Assembly (NCBI GenBank): GCA_050260375.1
Contig: JBLNCA010000049.1
Location: 1 to 64,000 of the forward strand
Length of the DNA: 64,000 nt
Reading direction: 5' to 3'
Origin: DTFZ01 sp050260375
GTDB lineage: Bacteria; Bacillota; Clostridia; Christensenellales; SZUA-584
Shown here piece after piece: positions 17,591 to 25,590 of this stretch (position 1 is its first letter; each line of letters opens with the position of its first letter). The translations under genes and the position numbers were made by a program. The notes below the pieces were generated by a model. It was not told the origin of the DNA. It searched no databases and saw only the letters and a list, made by a program, of their open reading frames with translations.

Positions 17591-18811
17591 ATGTGTCACA
17601 AGAATAGCGAAATTCCCTGGAGCGAAATAAAACAAAAAGCGCAGAGCTATGAGCCTCAGATGACGCGTTTTTTGCGCGACCTCATAGCTATACCGGGCGA
17701 GAGCTGCGGCGAGAGAAACGTTATCGAGCGCATAAAAAAGGAAATGCAGGCTGTGGGCTTTGATAAGGTTGAAATAGATCCTATGGGGAACATACTGGGC
17801 ACTATGGGCGGCGGCCCGAAAATAATAGCGTTCGACGCGCACATAGACACGGTCAGCATAGGCAACAGGAGCAACTGGACTTTTGACCCCTACGAAGGCT
17901 ATGAGACGGAAACAGAGATAGGCGGGCGAGGCGCTTCCGACCAGCTGGGCGGCATCGCGAGCGCGGTTTACGGCGCAAAGATAATGAAAGAACTGGGCTT
18001 ATTAGCGGGTTACACGGTGCTTGTGACGGGCACGGTGCAGGAAGAGGACTGCGACGGCCTTTGCTGGCAGTACATAATAAACGAGGACGGTATCAAGCCT
18101 GAATTCGTGGTCATCACCGAGCCTACGGACGGCCATATATACCGCGGGCAGCGCGGAAGGATGGAGATACGCGTGGACGTACAGGGCGTATCCTGTCACG
18201 GTTCCGCGCCCGAGCGCGGCGACAACGCAATATACAAGATGGCGGAAATACTGCTGGAGGTGCGCGCGCTGGGCGACAAGCTAAAGTACGACGAATTCTT
18301 AGGCAAAGGTACTCTTGCGGTATCAGAGATATTCTTCACGTCGCCGTCGCGCTGCGCAGTGGCTGACAGCTGCGCGATATCGATAGACAGGCGGCTGACG
18401 GACGGCGAGACATACGAATCAGCATTGGAGGAGATAAGGCAGCTGCCGTCGGTGAAAAAATACAACGCGCAGGTATCGATGTATAAATACGACCGGCCGT
18501 CGTATACAAACCTTGTATATCCTACCGACTGCTACTTCCCGACATGGGTAATACCGGCAGACCGCAGCGCAACCGTCGCTATGGTAAATGCGTTTTCAGG
18601 GCTTTACGGCAAGCCCGTCGTAGACAAATGGACGTTTTCAACGAACGGCGTATCGATTATGGGCAGGTTCGGCATACCCTGCATAGGCTTAGGGCCGGGC
18701 AAAGAGGCGCAGGCGCACGCGCCCAACGAAAAGACGTGGAAGGCTGACCTTGTAAAATGCGCCGCCGTTTATGCTGCGCTGCCAACATGCTACAGGCAGC
18801 TCGACAAATAA
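17591..18811 (+). CDS. ygeY: YgeY-type M20 metallohydrolase
   Basis: This 406-residue M20-family zinc hydrolase is of the kind annotated as 'putative selenium metabolism hydrolase YgeY'. Metal-site segments are visible: AFDAHIDTVSIG, GRGASDQLGG and TVQEEDCDG, followed by the inserted dimerisation domain. M20 enzymes cleave amide or carbamoyl bonds; in this cluster a ureido or amide intermediate of purine breakdown is the likely substrate. I chose ATG 17591, preceded by AAAAGGAG; the open frame back to TTG 17555 runs into the palindromic repeat. It is the first gene of the operon and is followed 15 bp later by ygeW. Confidence 0.88.
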   Translation: MCHKNSEIPWSEIKQKAQSYEPQMTRFLRDLIAIPGESCGERNVIERIKKEMQAVGFDKVEIDPMGNILGTMGGGPKIIAFDAHIDTVSIGNRSNWTFDPYEGYETETEIGGRGASDQLGGIASAVYGAKIMKELGLLAGYTVLVTGTVQEEDCDGLCWQYIINEDGIKPEFVVITEPTDGHIYRGQRGRMEIRVDVQGVSCHGSAPERGDNAIYKMAEILLEVRALGDKLKYDEFLGKGTLAVSEIFFTSPSRCAVADSCAISIDRRLTDGETYESALEEIRQLPSVKKYNAQVSMYKYDRPSYTNLVYPTDCYFPTWVIPADRSATVAMVNAFSGLYGKPVVDKWTFSTNGVSIMGRFGIPCIGLGPGKEAQAHAPNEKTWKADLVKCAAVYAALPTCYRQLDK

Positions 18812-18826
18812 AAAAGGGGAGACTAT

Positions 18827-20020
18827 ATGAGCACATTTGAACGACTTATAAAGCAGATAAAACATCTTGACTTAAAAGGCATGTACAACGGCGACTTCTT
18901 CCTTACGTGGGAGAAGACGGACGACGAGATAAAAGGAGTTTTCGCCGTTGCCGACGCATTGCGCGCGCTGCGCGAAAACAACACTTCCTGCAGGATATTC
19001 GACAGCGGACTCGGCATATCAATGTTCAGAGACAACTCTACGCGCACGCGCTTCAGCTTCGCTTCGGCGTGCAATTTGCTGGGGCTCTCCGTGCAGGATT
19101 TCGACGAGGGCAAGTCGCAGATAGCGCACGGCGAGACGGTGCGCGAGACGGCTAACATGATATCGTTCATGGCGGACGTTATAGGCATACGCGACGATAT
19201 GTACATAGGCAAGGGCAATAAGTTCATGCACGATATCGTCGACTATGTAAGCGAAGGGTACAGAGAAGGAGTACTGCCGCAAAAGCCTACGCTTGTAAAC
19301 CTACAGTGCGACATAGACCATCCGACGCAGGCCATGGCAGACATGCTGCATATAATACATCATTTCGGAGGAGCGGAGAAATTACGCGGCAAGAAGGTGG
19401 CTATGTCATGGGCGTATTCGCCTTCTTACGGAAAACCGCTTTCTGTTCCGCAAGGCGTAATAGGACTGTTTACCAGGTTCGGCATGGACGTGACGCTGGC
19501 GCATCCCGAGGGCTACGAAGTGATGAGCAGCGTAGAAGAAGTTGCAAGTAAGAACGCCGCCGCTTCGGGCGGGAGCTTTACAAAGACGAACAGCATGAGC
19601 GAAGCGTTCCGCGACGCCGACATAGTGTACCCGAAGAGCTGGGCGCCGTACGCCGCCATGGAAAAGCGTACGCAGCTTTACGCAGACGGAGACATGGACG
19701 GAATAAAAGAGCTCGAAAAAGAGATGCTTGCGCACAACGCGCTGCATAAGGACTGGGAGTGCACAGAAGAGATGATGAAGCTCACCAAGGGCGGCAGCGC
19801 GCTTTACCTGCACTGCCTGCCCGCCGATATCACCGGCGTCTCCTGCCGCGAAGGCGAAGTAGCCTCAAGCGTATTCGACAGGTACAGGGTTCCGCTTTAT
19901 AAGGAAGCGGGCTTTAAACCGTATATAATAGCGGCGATGATTTTCCTTGCGAAGGTAAGCGACCCGGCCGCGAAACTATGTGAGCTTAAGGAAAAGGGCT
20001 CAATAAGATGGAACGGATGA
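18827..20020 (+). CDS. ygeW: YgeW-type knotted carbamoyltransferase
   Basis: This 397-residue member of the aspartate/ornithine carbamoyltransferase superfamily has the carbamoyl phosphate loop STRTRFSF (around 67-74) and the late HCLPA motif (around 328). Its length and the characteristic inserts match the 'knotted carbamoyltransferase YgeW' group. With carbamate kinase next door it probably runs in the breakdown direction, moving a carbamoyl group from a ureido compound to phosphate. The acceptor expected from the neighbouring diaminopropionate lyase is 2,3-diaminopropionate; this is inference. The stop is one base from the next ATG. Confidence 0.9.
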   Translation: MSTFERLIKQIKHLDLKGMYNGDFFLTWEKTDDEIKGVFAVADALRALRENNTSCRIFDSGLGISMFRDNSTRTRFSFASACNLLGLSVQDFDEGKSQIAHGETVRETANMISFMADVIGIRDDMYIGKGNKFMHDIVDYVSEGYREGVLPQKPTLVNLQCDIDHPTQAMADMLHIIHHFGGAEKLRGKKVAMSWAYSPSYGKPLSVPQGVIGLFTRFGMDVTLAHPEGYEVMSSVEEVASKNAAASGGSFTKTNSMSEAFRDADIVYPKSWAPYAAMEKRTQLYADGDMDGIKELEKEMLAHNALHKDWECTEEMMKLTKGGSALYLHCLPADITGVSCREGEVASSVFDRYRVPLYKEAGFKPYIIAAMIFLAKVSDPAAKLCELKEKGSIRWNG

Positions 20021-20021
20021 T

Positions 20022-20954
20022 ATGAGCAAAAAAAGGATGGTTATCGCGCTCGGCGGCAACGCGCTTGGCAGAACATTGCACGAACAGATGGAGGCAATAC
20101 AAAAGACGAGCCGCTATATCGTCGCGCTGATAAAGGAAGGCCACGAGATAGTGCTGACTCACGGCAACGGCCCGCAGGTCGGGCTTGTTATGGACTGCTT
20201 TGACAGCTATAAGATAGACCACGACATAGACGCGTTCCCTATGTCGGTGTGCGTCAGCATAACCCAAGGGTATATAGGCTACGACCTGCAGAATGTGATG
20301 CGCGAGGAAATACTCAACCAGGGGCTGCACGTTCCGGTATCCACCGTAATCACTCAGGTGATCGTGGACGCTGACGATCCGGCGTTTTTGGAGCCCACAA
20401 AGCCGATAGGCCTTTACCTTACCAAAGAACAGGTGGAAAACCGCAGCATAGAAGGCGAAACTTTTGTTTATTTCGGCGAAAAGGGATACCGCCAGGTGGT
20501 AGCCTCGCCTAAGCCAAAGCATATCGTAGAGTGGGAGACGATAAAGGTGCTGCTCGAGGCGGGGCAGCTTGTAGTAGCATGCGGCGGAGGCGGCATACCT
20601 GTCATACAGCAGGGCAACCACTTGAAAGGCGCGCAGGCCGTTGTCGATAAGGACCTCTCGAGCGCGCTGCTGGCGGGGCTGATACACGCGGATTACCTGG
20701 TGATACTTACAGCCGTGGAGAAGGTCGCGCTCAATTACGGCAAGCCGAATGAAATATTGCTCGACAGAATGAACATTGACGAGGCGCGGCGGTATATGGC
20801 CGAGGGGCATTTCGGCAAAGGCTCGATGCAGCCTAAAGTTGAGGCCGCGATACTCGCCGCGACGCAGAACCCGAACTGCAGGACTTTGATTACTTCGATA
20901 GAAAAACTTGCGGACGGTTTCAAAGGGATTACGGGAACGGTTATTGAAAAGTAA
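20022..20954 (+). CDS. arcC: Carbamate kinase
   Basis: This 310-residue carbamate kinase (amino-acid kinase fold) shows ALGGNALG at the start, THGNGPQVGL (around 47-56), ACGGGGIPV (around 185-193) and DKDLSSALLA. It makes ATP from carbamoyl phosphate and ADP, giving ammonia and CO2. Placed one base after ygeW, it corresponds to E. coli yqeA and would be the energy-conserving step of the pathway. Its 3' end is followed by four palindromic repeat units before ssnA. Confidence 0.95.
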   Translation: MSKKRMVIALGGNALGRTLHEQMEAIQKTSRYIVALIKEGHEIVLTHGNGPQVGLVMDCFDSYKIDHDIDAFPMSVCVSITQGYIGYDLQNVMREEILNQGLHVPVSTVITQVIVDADDPAFLEPTKPIGLYLTKEQVENRSIEGETFVYFGEKGYRQVVASPKPKHIVEWETIKVLLEAGQLVVACGGGGIPVIQQGNHLKGAQAVVDKDLSSALLAGLIHADYLVILTAVEKVALNYGKPNEILLDRMNIDEARRYMAEGHFGKGSMQPKVEAAILAATQNPNCRTLITSIEKLADGFKGITGTVIEK

Positions 20955-20958
20955 TATT

Positions 20959-21125
20959 CACACCCCATCAAGCCTTATGGCTTGCTGGGGACCCCGTATT
21001 CACACCCCAAAAAGCCCCACGACTTTTTTGGGGACCCCGTATTCACACCCCAAAAAGCCTCATACTTTTTGGGGGCCCCGTATTCACACCCCAAAAAGCC
21101 TCACGACTTTTTGGGGACCCCGTAT
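20959..21125 (-). repeat. Four tandem GGGG-type palindromes, copies C1-C4
   Basis: Units of 42, 43, 41 and 41 bp (20959-21000, 21001-21043, 21044-21084, 21085-21125) are joined head to tail with no spacer. Read on the minus strand each is ACGGGGTCCCC, variable stem, GGGGTGTGAAT. The stems are AAAAAG/CTTTTT in three copies and AGCAAGCC/GGCTTGAT in the first. They lie inside the purine operon between carbamate kinase and ssnA. Confidence 0.9.
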
Positions 21126-21201
21126 AGAGGGAACGCCCCCTGCCGACGTAGGGAATATGTCGTTTCGTTTTATATGACGTCAGGAAAACGAGGTCTCAAA
21201 T

Positions 21202-22527
21202 ATGTTATGTGTAGGTAACGGAATACTTATAACGCGCGACAAACAAAACCCGTTCATCGAAGACGGCTGCGTCGCCGTGGACGGCAACAAGATAGCCGAC
21301 GTCGGGGCAACCAAAGCTTTACGGGAGAAATACGCAGGCGCTGAATTCTACGACGCAAAAGGCAATATCATCATGCCGGGGCTTATAAATGCGCACGGCC
21401 ATATCTACAGCGCGCTTGCTCGGGGAATGGCGCTTAAGGACTCAAAGCCTTCTCATTCTTTCAAAGACATACTTGAAAACCTTTGGTGGCGCGTAGACAG
21501 GAGCCTAGGGCTGCCCGAGATAAAATACAGCGCGTACACGACATACATAGACAGCATAAAAAACGGGGTAACTACGTTTTTTGACCACCACGCGAGCGCG
21601 GGGCGCGTAAGAGACAGCCTGTTTGCCATAGCTGACATAGCAAGAGAGCTGGGCGTAAGGACGTCGCTGTGCTACGAAGTATCCGACAGGGACGGAGAAA
21701 GCACAGCTAGCGAAGGCATAGCGGAAAACGCCGCGTTTATAAAATACGCGGATAAGCAGGGCGGCGATATGATAAAAGGCATGTTCGGGCTGCACGCCTC
21801 GTTTACGCTTTCCGACAATACGCTTGAAAAGTGCGTCAGCGCCGCGGGCGGAGCGGGCTTTCACGTGCACGTCGCCGAAGGAATAGAGGACTTAAACGAC
21901 AGCCAAAGCAAATACGGCAAGCGCGTAGTCGAGAGGCTGTCAGGCTTTGGCATACTCGGCAGCCGTTCGATAGCTGTGCACTGCATACATATAGACGAGC
22001 ATGAAATGGGTATGCTGAAGCAAAACGATACGATAGTGGTGCACAACCCCGAATCGAATATGGGCAACGCGGTGGGTTATTCCGCTGCCGTGAGCATGCT
22101 TAAAAAAGGCATACTCGTAGGCCTCGGCACGGACGGTTATACGACGGATATGCTCGAGTCGCTTAAAGTCGCAAATATACTGCACAAGCACGAACTCCGC
22201 GACCCAAACGCCGCGTGGGCGGAAGCTCCGCAGATGCTGTTTGAAAACAACGCGGCCATTTGCGCGCGTTATTTTGGCAGCCCCGTCGGCGTAATAAAGA
22301 AAGGCGCGCTTGCGGACATAATCGTCGTGGACTACCAGGCGCCTACGCCCGTTACAGCGTCGAATTACAATTCGCATATATTGTTCGGCATGATGGGCAG
22401 GAACGTAATTTCAACGATTATAGACGGCAGGTTCGTAATGAAGGACAGGGAGATTCTAACCGCCGACGAAGAGAGGATATACGCCGAATCCCGCGAGACG
22501 GCGCGAAAGTTCTGGGAAAGAGTCTGA
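21202..22527 (+). CDS. ssnA: SsnA-type aminohydrolase
   Basis: This 441-residue amidohydrolase-superfamily enzyme matches 'putative aminohydrolase SsnA'. Metal ligands are visible in NAHGHIYSALARGM (HxH, around 65-67), FHVHVAEG, VHCIHIDEHEM and GLGTDGYTTD. Such enzymes deaminate or hydrolyse cyclic C-N bonds and bind one zinc or iron. In the cluster it should open or deaminate a purine-derived ring; the exact step is not shown by the sequence. GAGGT precedes ATG. ygfK starts 17 bp after its stop. Confidence 0.9.
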   Translation: MLCVGNGILITRDKQNPFIEDGCVAVDGNKIADVGATKALREKYAGAEFYDAKGNIIMPGLINAHGHIYSALARGMALKDSKPSHSFKDILENLWWRVDRSLGLPEIKYSAYTTYIDSIKNGVTTFFDHHASAGRVRDSLFAIADIARELGVRTSLCYEVSDRDGESTASEGIAENAAFIKYADKQGGDMIKGMFGLHASFTLSDNTLEKCVSAAGGAGFHVHVAEGIEDLNDSQSKYGKRVVERLSGFGILGSRSIAVHCIHIDEHEMGMLKQNDTIVVHNPESNMGNAVGYSAAVSMLKKGILVGLGTDGYTTDMLESLKVANILHKHELRDPNAAWAEAPQMLFENNAAICARYFGSPVGVIKKGALADIIVVDYQAPTPVTASNYNSHILFGMMGRNVISTIIDGRFVMKDREILTADEERIYAESRETARKFWERV

Positions 22528-22544
22528 TATTAAGGAGCAAATGC

Positions 22545-25541
22545 GTGAGCGAGATAATGACCCCGATACCGTTTGACCGGCTCATACGCTGGATGACGGA
22601 GGAGTACAAAACCAAAGGCAGCGTGTTCGGTATCAAAAAGGAGAAGTTCTATAAGAAATCGGGCAACAGATACCGGATATTCGGCAGGGAATTGGGCAGC
22701 CCGTTAGGCGCTGCGGCAGGCCCTAACACGCAGCTCGCGCAGAATATAGTCGCGGGGTATGTTTCAGGCTTGCGCTTTATGGAACTTAAGACCGTGCAGA
22801 CGATGGACGGGGAGGAGATGCGAAAGTGCATCGCCCGCCCCTGCATATACGCGCAGGACGAGGGCTACAACGTCGAATGGTCTACCGAGCTTACGGTCCG
22901 GCAGGCGTTTGACGAGTACGTAAAGGCATGGTTCGCGCTGCACGTAGCCGCACGCGAGTTTGGCATAAGCGATACGCCCGACTTCGTATTCAACATGAGC
23001 GTCGGCTACACATACGAAGGCATAACGTCAAAGAAGATAGACGATTTTATCAGCGATATGACGGACGCAAGAAATACGGCAATATTCGATGAGTGCAGGG
23101 AACACCTTCTTTCGCATATCGATATGTTCTCCAACATAGACAGGGAATACATTGAATCGATAAGCAGCCGTATCTCGGAGTCCATCACGCTTTCCACATT
23201 GCACGGCTGTCCTCCCGAAGAGATAGAAAAAATCGCGAACCACTTTCTTATGGTAAAAAAGCTGCATACATACGTAAAATGCAACCCAACGCTGCTCGGT
23301 TACGAGTTCGTGAGAAACATACTCGACGATATGGGCTACGGCTACGTGTCGTTTGACCGTCGGCATTTTGACGCGGATTTGAAATTCCAGGACGCGGTCG
23401 CGCTGATAGGGCGGCTGCGCAAGACCGCCGCTGACAGCGGCCTTGTATTTGGCGTCAAGCTGACCAACACATTCCCGGTGCAGATAAAGGAGGGCGAATT
23501 GCCCGGAGAATTCATGTACATGTCGGGCCGCGCGCTGTTCCCGTTAAGCATAAACGTGGCGCTGAAATTAAGCGAAGCGTTTCAAGGCTCGCTGCCAGTA
23601 TCGTTCTCGGGCGGCGCGGATTATTTCAACATAGACAGCATAATCAAGACGGGCATAGCGCCAGTCACGGTAGCGACGGCTATACTTAAGCCGGGCGGAT
23701 ACATGCGAGCCAAGCAGATGAACGAAAAGGTTGAGCCGATTGCCGTCGAGTTTAAAGGCATCGACATTCCGGCTCTTAAAGAACTCGCGGAACAGGTAAA
23801 GAGCGATAAGCACCATCTGAAATGGTCGCGGGAAACAAAGTCAAGAAAGATAAGCAGCCCGCTGCCGCTGTTTGACTGCTTTACCGCGCCCTGCAGCGAG
23901 GGCGGATGCCCTATACGCCAGCAGATACCGCAGTACCTCTCGCTGGTGGCAAAAGGGGAGTATAAAAAAGCGTTTGAGGTAATAGCCGCAGATAACGCGC
24001 TGCCCGCCGTAACGTCGGAAATATGCAGCCACGCGTGCCAGACGAAGTGCACGCGGATAGATTACGACGAACCGCTCAAAATACGTAGCGCGAAGAACTT
24101 AGCGGTACGGAACGCGCAGCGGGATTATATAGAGCGTATAAGTAAAACGCCGCTGCGTACCGGTAAAAGAGTCGCCGTAATAGGCGCGGGGCCAGCCGGG
24201 CTGTCGGCGGGGCTGTACCTAAGGCGCAACGGCGTAACCGTTACGGTATTTGAAAAGCTTGACAAACCTTTCGGCATAGTGCAATACGTGATACCGGCGT
24301 TCAGGGTAAGCGAAGAAGCGCTTCGCCTGGATTACGATATGGCGGTGAAGACGGGCGTCGAATTCAGGTTCGGTGTCGATGAAAATTACGACATAAAAGC
24401 GCTGAAACGGGAGTTTGATTACGTAATTATTGCGACGGGCGCGTGGAACACCGCATGCCCCGTTAAAGAAGGCGCGGACAAACTGCTTGACGCGCTTATG
24501 TTCCTTAAACAATCAAAGCTTAATGATTGCAAAGTTAAACTCGGCAAACATGTGGCGGTTATAGGCGGAGGAGACGTGGCAATGGACTGCGCGCGCGCCG
24601 CTAAACGAGCGCCCGGCGTGGAGAGCGTGGACATAATATACCGCAGGACAAGGGAGTATATGCCCTCGTCGAGAGAGGAGCAGGAGCTTGCGCTTTTAGA
24701 CGGCGTGAAGTTTTACGAGCTGCTGTCGCCTTTAAGCTACGACGGAAAGAACCTCGTCGTTGAGCGTATGGAATTGGGCGAAAAGGCAGCCGACGGCAGG
24801 CGCTCGTTTGTGCCGACGGGAAGGTTTGAAACGCTTGCGTATGATACCGTAATCAGCGCCGTGGGCTCGAGGCCCGACGCAGCGGCGCTTAAACGCAACG
24901 GCATATGCATGGCCGGCGACACATACCCCGTGCTTAATGAAAACAACGAGACAAGCATTGGGGGCGTATACATAGCGGGGGATTGCAGCCGCGGCCCTGC
25001 TACGATAGTGCAGGCAATGGCGGACAGCAAAACGATAGCTTTGGATATACTGAACGATCTTGGGCTGCCAAACGATTTTGACAGAACCGAAACGGATACG
25101 GACTCGGGCGAGATTTATGAGCGCAAAGCGGTGCTGTGCGAATCCAGAGAAGGAGAATGCGACGCCGCGCGGTGTTTAAGCTGCGGACAAATCTGCGAGA
25201 TTTGCTGCGAGGTGTGCCCTAACAGGGCCAATATAAGCCTGCTTGTCAATGGAAAGCCGCAGATACTGCACATAGACGGCATGTGCAACGAGTGCGGCAA
25301 CTGCGCCGTGTTCTGCCCGTATCAAGGCGCGCCGTACCGGGATAAAATAACGCTTTTCAACAGCAGGGAAGAGTTTTCGGCAAGCGATAACAAAGGCTTT
25401 GTTTTCCTTGACGACGGCTTGATGCTTGTAAGGGACGAACGGGGCAACGAGTACGAGTGCGGCGTTGAAGACGAAAAGCTTCCGCCGATGCTTGCTCCCG
25501 TAATACGCGCGATACGGGGCGCGTACCGGTATATTGTATAG
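22545..25541 (+). CDS. ygfK: YgfK-type FAD/iron-sulfur oxidoreductase
   Basis: This 998-residue multi-domain redox protein matches E. coli YgfK. The N-terminal dihydroorotate-dehydrogenase-like barrel is followed by a cysteine cluster (APCSEGGCP, then CSHACQTKC), a FAD site (VAVIGAGPAGLSAG, from about 543), a NAD(P) site (VAVIGGGDVAMDCARAA) and a C-terminal ferredoxin domain (CLSCGQICEICCEVCP; CNECGNCAVFCP). It is likely to feed electrons from NAD(P)H to a purine substrate or to partner with the adjacent molybdenum hydroxylase, which lacks a FAD subunit. GTG 22545 has TAAGGAG at seven bases and gives MSEIMTPIPFD, where homologues begin; the longer open frame overlaps ssnA and is rejected. Confidence 0.93.
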   Translation: MSEIMTPIPFDRLIRWMTEEYKTKGSVFGIKKEKFYKKSGNRYRIFGRELGSPLGAAAGPNTQLAQNIVAGYVSGLRFMELKTVQTMDGEEMRKCIARPCIYAQDEGYNVEWSTELTVRQAFDEYVKAWFALHVAAREFGISDTPDFVFNMSVGYTYEGITSKKIDDFISDMTDARNTAIFDECREHLLSHIDMFSNIDREYIESISSRISESITLSTLHGCPPEEIEKIANHFLMVKKLHTYVKCNPTLLGYEFVRNILDDMGYGYVSFDRRHFDADLKFQDAVALIGRLRKTAADSGLVFGVKLTNTFPVQIKEGELPGEFMYMSGRALFPLSINVALKLSEAFQGSLPVSFSGGADYFNIDSIIKTGIAPVTVATAILKPGGYMRAKQMNEKVEPIAVEFKGIDIPALKELAEQVKSDKHHLKWSRETKSRKISSPLPLFDCFTAPCSEGGCPIRQQIPQYLSLVAKGEYKKAFEVIAADNALPAVTSEICSHACQTKCTRIDYDEPLKIRSAKNLAVRNAQRDYIERISKTPLRTGKRVAVIGAGPAGLSAGLYLRRNGVTVTVFEKLDKPFGIVQYVIPAFRVSEEALRLDYDMAVKTGVEFRFGVDENYDIKALKREFDYVIIATGAWNTACPVKEGADKLLDALMFLKQSKLNDCKVKLGKHVAVIGGGDVAMDCARAAKRAPGVESVDIIYRRTREYMPSSREEQELALLDGVKFYELLSPLSYDGKNLVVERMELGEKAADGRRSFVPTGRFETLAYDTVISAVGSRPDAAALKRNGICMAGDTYPVLNENNETSIGGVYIAGDCSRGPATIVQAMADSKTIALDILNDLGLPNDFDRTETDTDSGEIYERKAVLCESREGECDAARCLSCGQICEICCEVCPNRANISLLVNGKPQILHIDGMCNECGNCAVFCPYQGAPYRDKITLFNSREEFSASDNKGFVFLDDGLMLVRDERGNEYECGVEDEKLPPMLAPVIRAIRGAYRYIV

Positions 25542-25590
25542 TTCAAATGCTGCGCCGCATAACTGGCGGGGCGGTTAAGGGGTGTAATAT

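Noticed and set aside
20959..21125. Tandem repeats as a possible CRISPR array
   Set aside because: The units are joined directly with no unique spacers of constant length, each is itself a palindrome, and similar single copies occur elsewhere. The array at 57065-57222 fails for the same reasons.
22260..22544. N-terminal extension of YgfK
   Set aside because: It overlaps ssnA in another frame. GTG 22545 has a TAAGGAG site and matches the start of YgfK homologues.
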